Origin: Oncomelania hupensis
Lineage: Eukaryota > Mollusca > Gastropoda > Littorinimorpha > Pomatiopsidae
DNA: 64,000 bases
NCBI GenBank assembly: GCA_036898135.1
Contig: CM072511.1
Location: 39,205,757 to 39,269,756, forward strand
Reading direction: 5' to 3'
Shown: piece by piece, positions 51,601-54,869 of the stretch
Layout of the letters: each line of letters begins with the position of its first letter
Position numbering within the stretch: the first letter of the stretch is position 1
Position numbers and translations under genes: made by a program
Notes under the pieces: model-generated
What the model saw: the letters and a program-made list of their open reading frames with translations, nothing else
Told to the model about the DNA's origin: nothing
Databases searched by the model: none

Positions 51601-53089
51601 CCTCACGTAGGGTCGGGCTTGGTTTTCGAACAGGCAGAAGATGCTTTCGTCGCTAAAAAGCACCGTTTCCTATGGGAGGCGAGATATAGCAAACGCTCGA
51701 GCATTGGCGCGAGCATTTGCACGAGCATTTGCGCGAGCATTTGCACGAGCAAGTGCGCGAGCATTTGCTCGTGCAAATGCTCGCGCGTTTGCTATATCTC
51801 GCCTCCCATAGTTTCCCACATTGGACAGGTCCAGGTTGAGTGCTTCCGTGCCCACTCAATTCAGTTGCGCCTTTGTAAATCAGTCATCAATGGCTTGTTG
51901 CGGGCCTTGCAGCCTCGTAGACCAAACTGCAAACACCGGCGACGAACTGTACAAGTGCAGACATTGATATGGTAATCATCTGACCACTCACGGAGCAGCT
52001 GAGGTGAGGTCAACCTGCGATTGGTCAACGAAATGCGTCGAAGTACACGATCTTCACGTAATGTTAAAGCACGTGGACGACCGGACCAAGGCTTGTCCAC
52101 CACTGAACCAGTCTGGCGCTTCTTCTGCAGAATCTTTACAACCGCGCTGTGACTGCAGCCGACTTTTCTGGCGATCTGATGACAAGAAAGTCCTTCTTCC
52201 TTCATCACGGACACCCTAATACGTTCCTCCCACGTCAGATTTCGCGTCTTTGTCATGGTTGATGAATAAATGTAATTGTATTGTAATTTTAATGGTATGA
52301 AATAATTTATAATTTTGTGTCCCCGGACACATTGAGCGTATAGGGGTATGAAATTAAAAAAAAAAAATCCCGCACATTTATATAGCTGCTGCAATAGCTT
52401 GGCATCCGTACTGTGATTGGCTGCCAACACAGCCTTCTGATTGGTCAGAAAAATTACATGCTGGTTGGATAATCTCGATCCGCTTTGGACGCAAAATCTG
52501 AGCAAATTACAGTAATTATGTTCCAGTATCAATAAAACTTATAAAATTGGAAGCACATTACCTTTGAAATGTGATTCTTATTGCCAATTGTGTCCCTCAT
52601 AACGTTGTACACTAATAAATGCAATAGGTCCGTGAAAAAATTAAAATAAAACTTTATAATGTTGAAAAAATGCAAAAGTCGCAAGTGGTTCCAAACTTAT
52701 GCACACCACTGTATGTATTTATTTAGGTTTTGGTTTATGTATTATGTTCATTCAGGATCAGCTTGTTGGTTTCTTCCAGCTTTCGGGATTATAGTTGGTT
52801 CTGGGTGCCGATTGTTGGGCCACACATCGGGGCCTTGGTTGGGGCCTTCCTTTACCAGATCTTTGTGGAACTTCACTGGCCGGACCAGGAGATCGACGCT
52901 AGCTCGGAAAACATCAACGTGAAAGACGTCGGCGTTGAATGCAGCAGTCTCCGGAGTAGTAGATTAGATCACGTCTCTGTCAAGGCTGATGACAAAGAGA
53001 ACAATGCGTCTGGATCTGCCGATGGAAAATTGAAAGTGATTTCTGCAGAGGGGAGGGTGAATGAAGCCCATGGTAAGGAAGAAAATTAA
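16830..53089 (+). CDS. Aquaglyceroporin, complete, six coding exons
   Basis: Membrane channel for water and small uncharged solutes such as glycerol. Coding exons 16830-16910, 36177-36303, 36662-36799, 39626-39744, 39903-40120 and 52780-53089 all have GT/AG borders and matching phases. They total 993 nt, which is 330 residues plus stop and normal for the family. The first NPA is at residues 74-76 (HLNPAVT) and the second at 206-208 (NPARD, Asp210). Asp after NPA and Pro-Ile in FWVPIVGP of the last helix mark the glycerol-conducting branch. The N-terminus has a short LLRLFLAELLGTFIL helix, and the roughly 75-residue C-terminal tail is hydrophilic. The gene spans 36 kb because introns 1, 3 and 5 carry a Ty3 element, a hAT element and a Tc1/BEL nest; no exon is hit. 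It is a tandem paralogue of the gene at 1408-2390. Substrate range cannot be read from sequence alone. Confidence 0.93.
16911..18548 (+). other. Aquaglyceroporin intron 1, part 5' of the Ty3 element
   Basis: T-rich intron with T/TA homopolymer runs, a CA run near 17256 and a TTA/ATT-rich block at 18170-18410. At 17838-17854 lies CGGCTAGTTCCGGTTGA, which recurs inverted at 32991-33007 (see findings). Two short segments near 17370 and 18490 share an AACGTCCTAT ... TTAAGGAC motif and look like retroposon fragments. Confidence 0.5.
18549..19656 (+). repeat. Ty3 element 5' LTR
   Basis: About 1108 bp, starts TATAACC and ends GTTACA. A TATAAAAG box lies at 18913-18920. The ends form an imperfect inverted repeat (TATAAC against TGTAAC). 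It is unusual in not starting with TG. Confidence 0.93.
18913..18920 (+). promoter_or_regulatory. TATA box in 5' LTR
   Basis: TATAAAAG, repeated at the same place in the 3' LTR (31751-31758). The likely core promoter of the element. Confidence 0.7.
19658..19671 (+). other. Candidate primer-binding site
   Basis: TGGTGGACTTGCGG starts one base after the LTR end. TGG is the expected complement of a tRNA CCA end. The primer tRNA is not identified. Confidence 0.45.
19744..19818 (+). other. Short upstream ORF in Ty3 leader
   Basis: 24-codon ORF (starts MGDDWDFSLADA) ending at TAG 19816-19818. A second ATG at 19829 opens another short frame that overlaps the gag start. Either could limit gag initiation; neither resembles a known peptide. 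Confidence 0.4.
19848..21302 (+). CDS. gag: Ty3 element Gag
   Basis: Structural protein that packages element RNA in cytoplasmic particles; 484 residues. The N-terminal 160 residues include a coiled-coil-like stretch (QIRDIENRLSQLQDEEDDL). The central part has the retrotransposon gag fold signature (AMLWLKRFELYVELKQWD, then LRDNAAVWYDSL). Two CCHC zinc knuckles lie at the C-terminus, residues 442-455 (CYGCGSTDHRRSQC) and 462-475 (CSNCRKVGHLHIVC). It ends at TAG 21300-21302. Pol follows in the same frame and no other stop lies between, so Pol may be made by readthrough. The start is the first long-frame ATG. The knuckles and gag core support the call; residues 1-150 are family-specific and less conserved. 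Confidence 0.93.
   Translation: MSKARKPNLQVPIAFPRPLNADSSSIQSLDLAGAYHLRSRVVPRAVESLAQVNQSVLDTTAQIRDIENRLSQLQDEEDDLRHSVLNGRLDQHNLETTFRVGSVFSPTSELQDQDNTYLQGQRELTTPTPSMEGEDSFHRAGYHTQDSSRRRYLHASLDAPIELPGSLSPEAFLGSESEDAMLWLKRFELYVELKQWDRPRVAQIFPLFLRDNAAVWYDSLTSEYTATFADLKDAFVERYFPHETLRWVRLDEFNTRAQKSEESVVVYGQFMMKLGRELKKTDRDIMEAIVRGLRPSLKSFVLQREPNTLEDVLRYAKVAEAFKTENSNDQTIQELTSQISKITSEMVNLRKATIASLDQSTSAVPQVMHNDYQSYPQAANQVYTDPVPRQPLQFAVRNEQTRMPRTPRIVNTYQINRPLPFPKRQVLGGNIRSTYPMRVFQCYGCGSTDHRRSQCPYQNTRCSNCRKVGHLHIVCKSPTFQQPQ
21339..25559 (+). CDS. pol: Ty3 element Pol with C-terminal chromodomain
   Basis: Replication and integration polyprotein, 1406 residues from the first in-frame ATG; the frame is open from the gag stop, so the true N-terminus may start earlier. 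The aspartic protease has VDTGAS (Asp36). Reverse transcriptase has YVDD at 467-470, and RNase H has YTDAS near 614. Integrase has an HHCC zinc finger (AHQG ... CLDC) and the catalytic triad Asp941, Asp1001 and Glu1037; the last two give D-x35-E spacing. After an acidic Ser/Thr-rich linker (about 1225-1340) comes a chromodomain (about 1345-1395) with YEVERLLATR and YYRVKWRGYS...TWEP, which places the element among chromoviruses. Chromodomains in this family steer integration towards particular chromatin. All catalytic residues I checked are present, so it looks intact. Confidence 0.96.
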   Translation: MKRKPENNHTIGIINNDISNRVILRIQNIPTYALVDTGASLSCMSLELYNKLCLAEHFPMQPPTITKVRGLASTQVTIKGQVTIPFVVADIELVQTFAVMENINISLILGLDFMIEHQVVVDLVNAQVILYNGLTATSLFKEETREEAIIDALTEIPPRSEMIVSLKVNTRQSGKTFVFEPRQSFAKAWGVMPARTVTKVLKGRVAGKLLNNTNATVTIVPGTVIGYLEEVSEVIAQSPMPLVAPVNVAPENLPKVRSSLQELGIDLSNSDLTEEQQQQMAEFLLSNRDVFAINMSELGLTQLQEMHIDTANNPPVKQRPYRVSPHIKNEIDKQVSDMLQHQIIRPSTSAYSSPVVMVRKKNGEYRFAVDYRKLNAITTTINYPLPQFEDCVDLLSGSSIFSVMDLMSGFWQIPVAENSKAKTAFICHSGLYEFERVPFGLKNSPVIFQSVMETALRGLNYKTALVYVDDIIVFSNDFQTHLDNLSDVFNHLRAANLKMKPAKCQFAVKEVVYLGHVISKHGVSADPNKIALVKNFPVPRSQCDLRSFLGLANYYRKFVQGFSSIATPLNRLLAKNVLFQWSEECQISFDKLKEALTTAPVLSFPDFSKLFILYTDASSHAIGYVLGQVDDSGRERVISYGGRALRESERKWSISERECLAVVEGIKQYRVYVANRKFTVKTDHFAIQFLKTTKDPTGRLGRWMIFLQAYDFDIEYKPGKAHGNADSLTRRIYPDIPAEESQEAGDLPPLFPVQQIKPSINTDTTTPSDSVDCWAQERVYIIDTTEPKIIQRLQQQDAQSTPILEYMTEGILPDDQRVARRIVLDAQDHVLEEGILYHLWYPKGPGHRQDRIVKQLVVPHSLRNDVLLAYHDSLMAGAHQGVERTYQSIRLKYFWPSMYGDITEYVKSCLDCQQSKRDYAGKRPSLCPLPVQGLFQRLHIDFLGPLETTTEGYKYILLIVDAYSKWPEAFPLVTSEATEVAWVLYREIFCRYGAPDSLLSDRGQNFLSKLVSELCAIFQVTRLRTSAYHPQTNAQCERFNSYMVTSLRTLCAQNTKEWAKHLPAVLSAYRVTPATESTQFTPYFLLFKKECRLPLDVALIPTSKLPAPAQQCMQDILEGFQLTQQIVTTNIKSAQDKYSRQYDKTSRPHKFVVGQKVWLYTPKVKVGVSRKLARQWSGPYYICLELPNNVFIIRRSSDNKQMSSPVHAMRLKPFFDPQDRPTNILSELDDQETESETDLEPSNDTSSDDETQSDSGTQPEKLYDDNENKAVQTEDSSEPQSVRLKKATQQNDETSDTRSQEKGRASQMNVPPKRISQNRSQVTSTGQSQGDTVVSSSSTDIEEPVYEVERLLATRMRNGQRYYRVKWRGYSNTTWEPATNISEKLIQQFHVNKTLQGRTRRRNRKR
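25560..31386 (+). other. Long non-coding 3' region of the Ty3 element
   Basis: 5.8 kb between pol and the 3' LTR, unusually long for this type. It has only short ORFs (up to about 128 codons, at 30322-30708). None resembles an envelope protein with signal peptide, cleavage site and anchor. The + strand is strongly pyrimidine-rich from about 26.8 kb on, with few open frames on the - strand. A GAT microsatellite fills 25826-26031. The purine-rich end (GGCCGGAGGCAA) just before 31387 is the probable polypurine tract. Confidence 0.75.
25826..26031 (+). repeat. GAT microsatellite within Ty3 element
   Basis: About 200 bp of GAT with scattered GCC substitutions in the first half. Apparent poly-Asp, poly-Met and poly-His frames across it are artefacts. 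Confidence 0.97.
31387..32493 (+). repeat. Ty3 element 3' LTR
   Basis: About 1107 bp, near-identical to the 5' LTR. Followed directly by the duplicated flank GAGC. Confidence 0.95.
32494..32792 (+). other. Intron 1 sequence, probable retroposon
   Basis: Holds an 18 bp interrupted palindrome (CCAGACCATTTGGTCTGG, about 32514-32531). It ends in ACAATAAAGAATCTTGAATC (about 32774), a form common at retroposon 3' ends. No coding exon. Confidence 0.5.
32793..32981 (-). CDS. THAP-like zinc-finger ORF, possible first exon or relic
   Basis: 62-codon ORF on the - strand starting MAARRRKTCGGEKQYC. The spacing of CVCC, a later LHTLP and a Trp-containing basic helix (KRLWEQRLRLIRK) resembles the N-terminal half of THAP-type DNA-binding domains, which are found in transcription factors and P-type transposases. 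The terminal Cys-His pair of such a domain is absent, so it is incomplete or would need a further exon. An ETS-type site (TTCCGG on the - strand, about 32994-32999) lies just upstream of the ATG, as in a short promoter. It sits antisense in intron 1 of the aquaglyceroporin, 300 bp from the Ty3 LTR. Likely a transposon-derived fragment; coding status is uncertain. Confidence 0.4.
   Translation of the reverse strand: MAARRRKTCGGEKQYCVCCPNFAGKVIEGRIVKLHTLPANKTLKRLWEQRLRLIRKDYNNVK
32982..33900. other. Intron 1, no gene seen
   Basis: AT-rich intron sequence. No feature beyond the promoter-like segment near 32991-33007. Confidence 0.5.
33901..34200 (-). mobile_element. Retroposon 3' end with TTGAA tail
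   Basis: On the - strand the segment ends GGATAAATAAAGTTGTTTG followed by TTGAA repeats (33899-33925). This is the form of a SINE or LINE end with an AATAAA-like signal and a simple-repeat tail. The 5' limit is unclear. Confidence 0.5.
34534..36066 (+). repeat. AGGTCA-rich dispersed repeat, interrupted by a retroposon
   Basis: Unclassified repeat with many AAGGTCA half-sites, several as AAGGTCAAGGTCA (for example near 34890, 35040 and 35775-35815). It starts about GCCGAGATGAGTCC and ends about TATGGACTTTGCCCTTCTAG. The retroposon at 35130-35702 is inserted in it with a target duplication, so this repeat is older. No ORF recognised. Confidence 0.55.
35130..35702 (-). mobile_element. TATA-containing retroposon, TAATG tail, copy 2
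   Basis: Full-length copy in inverted orientation, flanked by the perfect 11 bp duplication ATTATGCAATA (35119-35129 and 35703-35713). Same 5' start, TATA-like box, pyrimidine-rich middle and tail as copy 1. Part of the internal ORF is open at 35182-35379. Confidence 0.88.
36177..36303 (+). CDS. Aquaglyceroporin exon 2
   Basis: 127 nt, acceptor TGTACAG, donor GTGAGT, phase 0 to phase 1. Encodes VFGIGSVAQAVLSKNT and the helix before the first NPA. Confidence 0.92.
36304..36661 (+). repeat. Aquaglyceroporin intron 2 built of GT and CT microsatellites
   Basis: 358 bp intron: a GT run at about 36370-36445, then CT runs to about 36640, then 22 bp to the acceptor TTTCAG. Another AG at the end of the CT run (about 36640) would add 22 nt and shift the frame, so the distal acceptor is chosen. 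Confidence 0.9.
36662..36799 (+). CDS. Aquaglyceroporin exon 3 (first NPA)
   Basis: 138 nt, phase 1 at both ends, donor GTCAGT. Encodes GGHLNPAVTLAMVVLGRLP and the next helix. Confidence 0.92.
37225..37560 (+). mobile_element. tRNA-derived SINE, copy b
   Basis: Shares the SINE body of 5905-6225 (GACTTTAAAGATCCTGACGC, GTGAGTGCCGGCTACAC, GGCGGCTTGAGTTAGATC) and ends GCGCTATATAAGAACGATTAAA plus a T-run. It lies in intron 3 of the aquaglyceroporin. Confidence 0.75.
37691..39578 (-). mobile_element. hAT DNA transposon, internally deleted
   Basis: Terminal inverted repeats: CAGGGCCGGACCTGG at the left and, read inward, CAGGCCCGGACTAGG at the right. Both are followed by a G-run and GGTTACAG, giving ends of about 50 bp. 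The flanks share CCACC, a shorter match than the 8 bp usual for hAT. It encodes the C-terminal part of a transposase on the - strand and lacks the N-terminal DNA-binding region. It lies in intron 3 of the aquaglyceroporin. Confidence 0.8.
38101..39300 (-). pseudogene. hAT-type transposase, C-terminal 399 residues
   Basis: Cut-and-paste transposase fragment. The frame opens with LCIVKACGLPAVKNMMGALREL, the block that in this group follows the first catalytic region. It has the conserved CRTRWVEKHEALEVY (about residues 58-72) and ends with the hAT dimerisation region (LCTLPVTTAECERSNSQLRN, about residues 329-348, then HRLNGLALLKVHRD). It stops at 38101. Sequence upstream of 39300 stays related for only about 40 bp. 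The zinc finger and first acidic catalytic residues are missing, so the protein is truncated and would not be active by itself. The group resembles the ZMYM/THAP0-like vertebrate domesticated relatives; this is from family recall, not a search. Confidence 0.85.
39626..39744 (+). CDS. Aquaglyceroporin exon 4
   Basis: 119 nt, acceptor TTCAG, phase 1 to phase 0. Encodes the extracellular loop (DALHNYDGGHRQVEGENATA, with the potential N-glycosylation site NAT) up to the next helix. Intron 4 (39745-39902) is 158 bp. Confidence 0.92.
39903..40120 (+). CDS. Aquaglyceroporin exon 5 (second NPA)
   Basis: 218 nt, acceptor CTTTCAG, donor GTACAC, phase 0 to phase 2. Encodes IFGTAILLVCVLALSD to NPARDLSPR and AGWGAGPF. 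Same length as the paralogue exon at 1408-1625. Confidence 0.95.
40150..40310 (+). repeat. GAT/GAA microsatellite in intron 5
   Basis: GATGAT and GAAGAA runs just after the exon 5 donor. Frames that read through it are artefacts. Confidence 0.9.
40528..41110 (+). mobile_element. TATA-type retroposon, diverged copy 3
   Basis: Recognisable from TTGTTGGGGGTACCGGGG to GCAGTCCGCTGGACCCTGTA. It differs from the other copies at many sites, and its tail is AATAA-like instead of TAATG. No clear target duplication was found. An older or separate subfamily. Confidence 0.7.
41208..41788 (+). mobile_element. TATA-containing retroposon, TAATG tail, copy 4
   Basis: Full-length copy with the perfect 17 bp duplication GTAATGTTCTAACGAAT (41191-41207 and 41789-41805). 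The TATA-like CTATAAATAG and the tail repeats are present. The internal ORF is split by a frameshift. Confidence 0.9.
42150..42429 (-). pseudogene. Tc1 transposase, C-terminal piece
   Basis: Follows the BEL insertion site. Encodes the block with SPDLNPIENLWHKV (Glu of the catalytic DDE triad) and the C-terminus ending GWPTKY. The first part needs a frame change relative to the middle piece. Confidence 0.8.
42430..42434. repeat. BEL target-site duplication, left
   Basis: GGCAG, repeated at 51369-51373. The five-base length is usual for BEL/Pao elements. Confidence 0.85.
42435..43525 (-). repeat. BEL element 3' LTR
   Basis: About 1091 bp. It carries a 95-codon - strand ORF (42988-43275), also present in the other LTR, which is not a recognised gene. 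Confidence 0.93.
43526..43534 (-). other. Polypurine tract of BEL element
   Basis: GGTGGGGAG on the - strand directly before the 3' LTR. The expected plus-strand DNA primer. Confidence 0.65.
43660..43986 (-). pseudogene. BEL Pol C-terminal domain after in-frame amber
   Basis: Same frame as the long gag-pol ORF and directly after its TAG. Encodes the DUF5641-type domain at the C-terminus of BEL/Pao integrases (VFWSRWRREYL, later LLQDE and ARVVETYLSDDGLVRKVRL). At the TAG the family usually has a Trp in this block, so a single base change may have created it. Without this domain the upstream ORF lacks the usual end of BEL Pol. Confidence 0.75.
43987..49629 (-). CDS. gag-pol: BEL/Pao Gag-Pol polyprotein, 1880 residues
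   Basis: Single-frame polyprotein typical of BEL/Pao. After a charged coiled coil (about residues 150-250) comes the gag region with DUF1759-like FYGDPLQYPDWITSFSTLI. Next are CCHC knuckles (CQFCKKQGHSLTDC, CFGCLRQGHMSKQC) and a protease-like domain with LLDTMSDSTF near residue 690. Reverse transcriptase has YVDD near 1130. An RNase H-like domain has HFSDASLTGYG and PRLELQAAVLS. Integrase has an HHCC finger (HGKTGHQG ... CIPC) and an acidic core (YCGLDCFGPF, RCDQGSNF, then GGVWERQIRSI). The Asp-Thr-Met-Ser around the protease active site departs from the usual DTG or DTQ. The TAG at 43987-43989 removes the last ~109 residues, so this copy is probably defective unless readthrough occurs. LTR similarity shows it is young. 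Confidence 0.93.
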   Translation of the reverse strand: MASHDRLEDTLIFPNTAEATSFDELRHSSRQPKFTEKGKAHNIEILSKAFWARHSELLALLSGTNNLLQREVIVEEELIARRMDITSRISSLEETANRLKELGSEENVDRALSELMTTTVSTMNRIVAATAQTNTANSLKSRISARSETSVRSRLSSASSRRVAVAAEAAALRQELEAQKTENVQQEELDRLELEEKLRRMEAERKMLTLKRRMDEERLAAKLRAEEAKLRVLEEEEDSRSDRESQRSSVRFDQDLVKEDKLSPDRHPLNKFTLRPEAPVFYPPSQPEHSTSLAQVLAQAISLNRLPVPEPSIFYGDPLQYPDWITSFSTLIENKNIPPAEKIHYLRRYLGGAAKEAVSGFFLLRSENAYQSAKNVLEGRYGNPLVVSEAFRTKLDTWPTVHSKDKKGLRNLSDFLLQCLAASKEIAELQILNDIREIKKVTAKLPDWLQNRWKRKVVKVKETLSRYPSFREFVSFVTEESEIANDPVFNTESAAGQVHAKPQNMQRNQPSRPQKTVFATHSQLPERSMCQFCKKQGHSLTDCRTFMKKEMTDKQEFVKKEKLCFGCLRQGHMSKQCINRSTCSKCGKRHPTSLHEDGQIFDNGRSSKGVQQNNEPKWTNGQRNKKEQSAVLKNERESSNAQIPQEKLVQEIKGTCNKTFSNAETSLTAMIVPVYLSTEVNPDKELLVYALLDTMSDSTFILDSVADDLQASSEPATLRLTTMTHSGVTVSCQKYQNLRVRGFNAKTTVTLPVTYSRDCIPVDEEHIPSLETATGWPHLSGLEGLLPPKQSCPVGLLIGYNCPRALAPLNCIIGADNQPYAVETELGWSVVGGVNIDSQRFDNMGISHRVVMQGNSPSSCQTDGMVTYVFKTHTEEVSASDLIMLMEQDFKDPDSAHKMSQEDRKFLKLLEESIHQRSDGYYEMPLPFRNGEPRLPNNRQAALHRALALKKQFLKRPEYYEHYKTFMKAVLEHGDAVKVPFDEMNTPNQWYIPHHGVYHPQKPDKIRVVFDCSARYKGTCINDHLLQGPDLISSLVGVLCRFRKGPVAFTCDVERMYHQFRVMSQHQNYLRFLWWEDGDLSRPPADYCMRVHLFGASSSPGCANFALKQLATDYQHLGEEAADFLRRDFYVDDGLRGEEPTTEVAIDILQKARLICAKGNLRLHKIVSNDPDVMKSVPESERGKTANTTVDADDRKRAIERTLGLQWCTESDSFCFKFELKDRPSTRRGMLATVASVYDPLGFIAPVVLKGRQILQIMCKEKMSWDHPIPENLRPEWEMWRTGLQKLQDFQVPRCYQPKGFGTLAEIQLHHFSDASLTGYGQCSYLRLKDKNEKVHCSLVLGKARVVPLKGTTVPRLELQAAVLSVKSAAFLNAELNYPDITHYYWTDSKIVLGYIKNETVRFHMFVANRVEQIRQVSQPEQWNYVSTSENPADHASRGLPVDVIPTTNWLKGPDFLWQKQITTDAMDFKISSSDSEVKSVTVCATFKSQFASFEERIRRFSSYQKVLEAVTVIIRRCMQKHKQQISDLEARQLAERNLIRTIQREVFQGDVECKARSNSLRDLDPFLDKDGLVRVGGRLRKTSETYSVKHSVILPKNSHLSYLIARHIHGKTGHQGRNMTINEIRSKGYWIVGCRRIVSSLINHCIPCAKNRGKVRGQKMADLPEERVEPSPPFTYCGLDCFGPFLVREGRKELKRYGLIITCLASRAVHIEVLDDLTTDAFLNGLRCFIALRGKVRMIRCDQGSNFIGAQHELKRNLENLDQKAIASKLLETDCEFKFNPPSASHMGGVWERQIRSIRNVLTGILDHSAGRLDTSSLRTLMYEAMAIVNSRPLTVENLERADGPLPLTPNHILTMKSGIIMPPPPGNFVKEDLFLKKR
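49767..50254 (-). repeat. 30 bp tandem array in BEL leader
   Basis: About 17 units, each with GAGTTGACCAGGG on the + strand. Two unit types differ in their second half (TCTTCCACGAAGCA and TCGTTTCTGACGAG), often in the order A-A-B, so a 90 bp higher-order period is visible. Because 30 is a multiple of three, several frames stay open on both strands. The array lies between the 5' LTR and the gag-pol start. Confidence 0.95.
50279..51368 (-). repeat. BEL element 5' LTR
   Basis: About 1090 bp direct repeat of 42435-43525. Followed on the right by the duplicated target GGCAG (51369-51373). Confidence 0.93.
51374..51670 (-). pseudogene. Tc1 transposase, middle piece
   Basis: Encodes LFSDESIFCLFENQ, then MIWGCIAASGVGRLHIVDG, and ends at the BEL insertion in DDNAPC, which carries the second catalytic Asp. 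The frame runs on into the LTR as a spurious ORF. Confidence 0.85.
51671..51810. mobile_element. 140 bp palindromic MITE inside Tc1 transposase
   Basis: Inverted terminal repeats of about 24 bp starting TATGGGAGGCGAGATATAGC, with the exact inverse at the right end. The interior is made of 12 bp GAGCATTTGCAC/GAGCATTTGCGC repeats. Flanked by GTTTCC on both sides (51665-51670, 51811-51816). Taking it out with one flank copy joins the transposase frame on either side. Confidence 0.85.
51861..52256 (-). pseudogene. Tc1 transposase, N-terminal piece
   Basis: Starts MTKTRNLTWEERIRVSVMKE and contains a paired-like helix-turn-helix (HQIARKVGCSHSAVVKILQK) and the second domain (GRPRALTLREDRVLRRI). It ends after KPLMTDLQRRN at a stop, then a frameshift leads to the next conserved block (EWARKHSTW). 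The remaining 45 bp before the MITE belong to that shifted frame. Confidence 0.88.
52257..52779 (+). other. End of Tc1 element and of intron 5
   Basis: Contains the Tc1 5' non-coding part and right terminal repeat (to 52713), plus a retroposon-tail-like motif (52316-52350) shared with 465-510. The rest leads to the exon 6 acceptor TTCTTCCAG. Confidence 0.6.
52780..53089 (+). CDS. Aquaglyceroporin exon 6 (last helix and tail)
   Basis: 310 nt to TAA 53087-53089. Encodes SFRDYSWFWVPIVGP, the last helix and a Ser/Asp/Lys-rich cytosolic tail. Confidence 0.93.
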
Positions 53090-54736
53090 GCTGTGGCATT
53101 TAGAGCATCATTTACTAAACCAGTGGGTGGAACAGTGAATAAAGCACCTGGTAAAGTTGGCCAACCAGTCAATGTTGACATCAGTTCGAATATGAAAAGC
53201 TAAATAGAGGTATTTTAAAATGTCGCGTTCTCTTATTATTTCAGACCATAGGTAATAGACCATGCTCGTAAATACGAGGGGGAAGAAACAACTTTGGCCG
53301 GCTTGCCAGCATGTTGCGCTCAGAGTTGTCTAAGCTTGGGCAAACGAACAGTTTCTTGCCAATAATTTCTGCTCTGTCCTCCATCAAACCTTCCTGATCA
53401 GCCGAAAGGTTGATATCAGTTGCAATCCTGGTTAGCTCCGCTAGTTCGGCCTTGCACTGCTTTGCAACCACCACCACCCTCTCCCGAAGAAAAGCTTGCA
53501 GGCTCGGGGTAGTTTTCATAGTGTTCAGAGACGAGATGTCCGACCGGATAACTCAAACTAATAACAAAACAAAAAGACAAGTTACCTTCCATTTCTGAAT
53601 AAGGCCTACATGTATTGTGACAGTTTAGTTCTAACACTAAATAGGCGTATTTTAAATCGTCGCGTTTTTTAAATTAGACCAACCCATGGTATTTGGGACG
53701 ATTTCAGGTTGCTAAATCTCACAGATTAAACTCTAAACTGCATGATCGTTTTTAACTTCGATGTTGTCAAACACTGATGAAGAACTATTTAGGGCCCGAC
53801 TTGCACTCTGCATCAAATCGGCAGAAAACAGAACGGGTCAATTTGTAAGACAACAACAACAGCAACAACAGACAAACAAACAAAAACAACTGTCGCAAAC
53901 GACAAAATCAACAAAACTGTATGAGCGCACGATGCTGCAGACAAAAAGTGAACGAAGCTAAAAGTCTTTACTGATGAATGAAAGAATTAGTCAGTTATTG
54001 AACTCTTGTTATCGAGTGATCGATTGATTTTGTTGGTTTGTTTGTTGCAGAATTGCACGATTCATTCGAAGCACACGGATCAGGGCTGTGACGTGACCAG
54101 TTTAACGGAACAGTGATTGATTCCTTTAGCAAACCTGATCTTAGACAATGGAATCCCCACCGCTGACCTACATGTTATAATTTATTAAAAGATTTTTGTC
54201 TGGATCTGTCTAGATCATCTAGTCCTCAACACAGCTACGTAACCTTTGATTTCGGAAATCCCACTGACTAGCTGATGCTATTTCAAAATAGGTCAAGACT
54301 GCACGTGTATGGATGTAATGTAGTCTGTTTAGTCCCAGACTTGATGTTGCCTCAGTTTATGCATCGCTTACGACACGTTTTAACCCGGGAACCTGTAATT
54401 GTCTAGAACTGTCCGTTTGCGACCGTTTTGTGCGTTAGATTGCTGATGCCTGTCGTAGCATTTACACGTACCTGGTTGATAACGATCGATCCATCCTTCC
54501 AAGTTTCATTTGAAGTTCTAGAATTGTGCTGACGCTTGCTTGGACTGCATACTGATATACAGTTTATGTGGAAGACCATTCTCACATAGATATGTTTGAT
54601 ATTGTGTTGAATTTATAAGCTTACTTATATACTTAGTAAGGCAGCTAACTGCAAATGTGCATATACCAGTATCGTAAATGTACTATTCATGTTACTTGAT
54701 CGTTTACACACGCACACACACACACACGCACGCACG

Positions 54737-54780
<44 letters not shown>

Positions 54781-54856
54781 CAAAAAACACACACAATGTT
54801 TATGTAATGTTCATATACATTATGTTTATTTACACATACAATTCACAATATAATAT
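53090..54856. other. Downstream of aquaglyceroporin; 3' UTR and unassigned
   Basis: Probably begins with the 3' UTR. A - strand ORF at 53241-53519 (92 codons, starts MKTTPSLQAFLRERVVVVAK) has ordinary composition and no family I recognise. A CA microsatellite lies at 54706-54782. Otherwise nothing recognised. Confidence 0.45.
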
Positions 54857-54869
54857 TAGCGATCTGTTT

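Larger units (their letters stand above)
41815..52713 (-). mobile_element. Tc1-type transposon, broken by MITE and BEL insertions
   Basis: Inner terminal repeats match: CACTTGCAACCTTTGCATTT at the left, and inverted GCGACTTTTGCATTTTTTCA at the right. The right end is CACCACTGTA (52713); the outer left repeat is diverged, so 41815 is approximate. On the - strand it codes a Tc1 transposase in three pieces. Removing the BEL element (TSD GGCAG) and the MITE (TSD GTTTCC) restores collinearity, but further frameshifts remain, so it is dead. It lies in intron 5 of the aquaglyceroporin. Confidence 0.85.

Noticed and set aside
51490..51975. 161-codon + strand ORF with Ser-Ile-Cys-Thr repeats
   Set aside because: It is a shadow of the Tc1 transposase and of the MITE 12 bp repeat.
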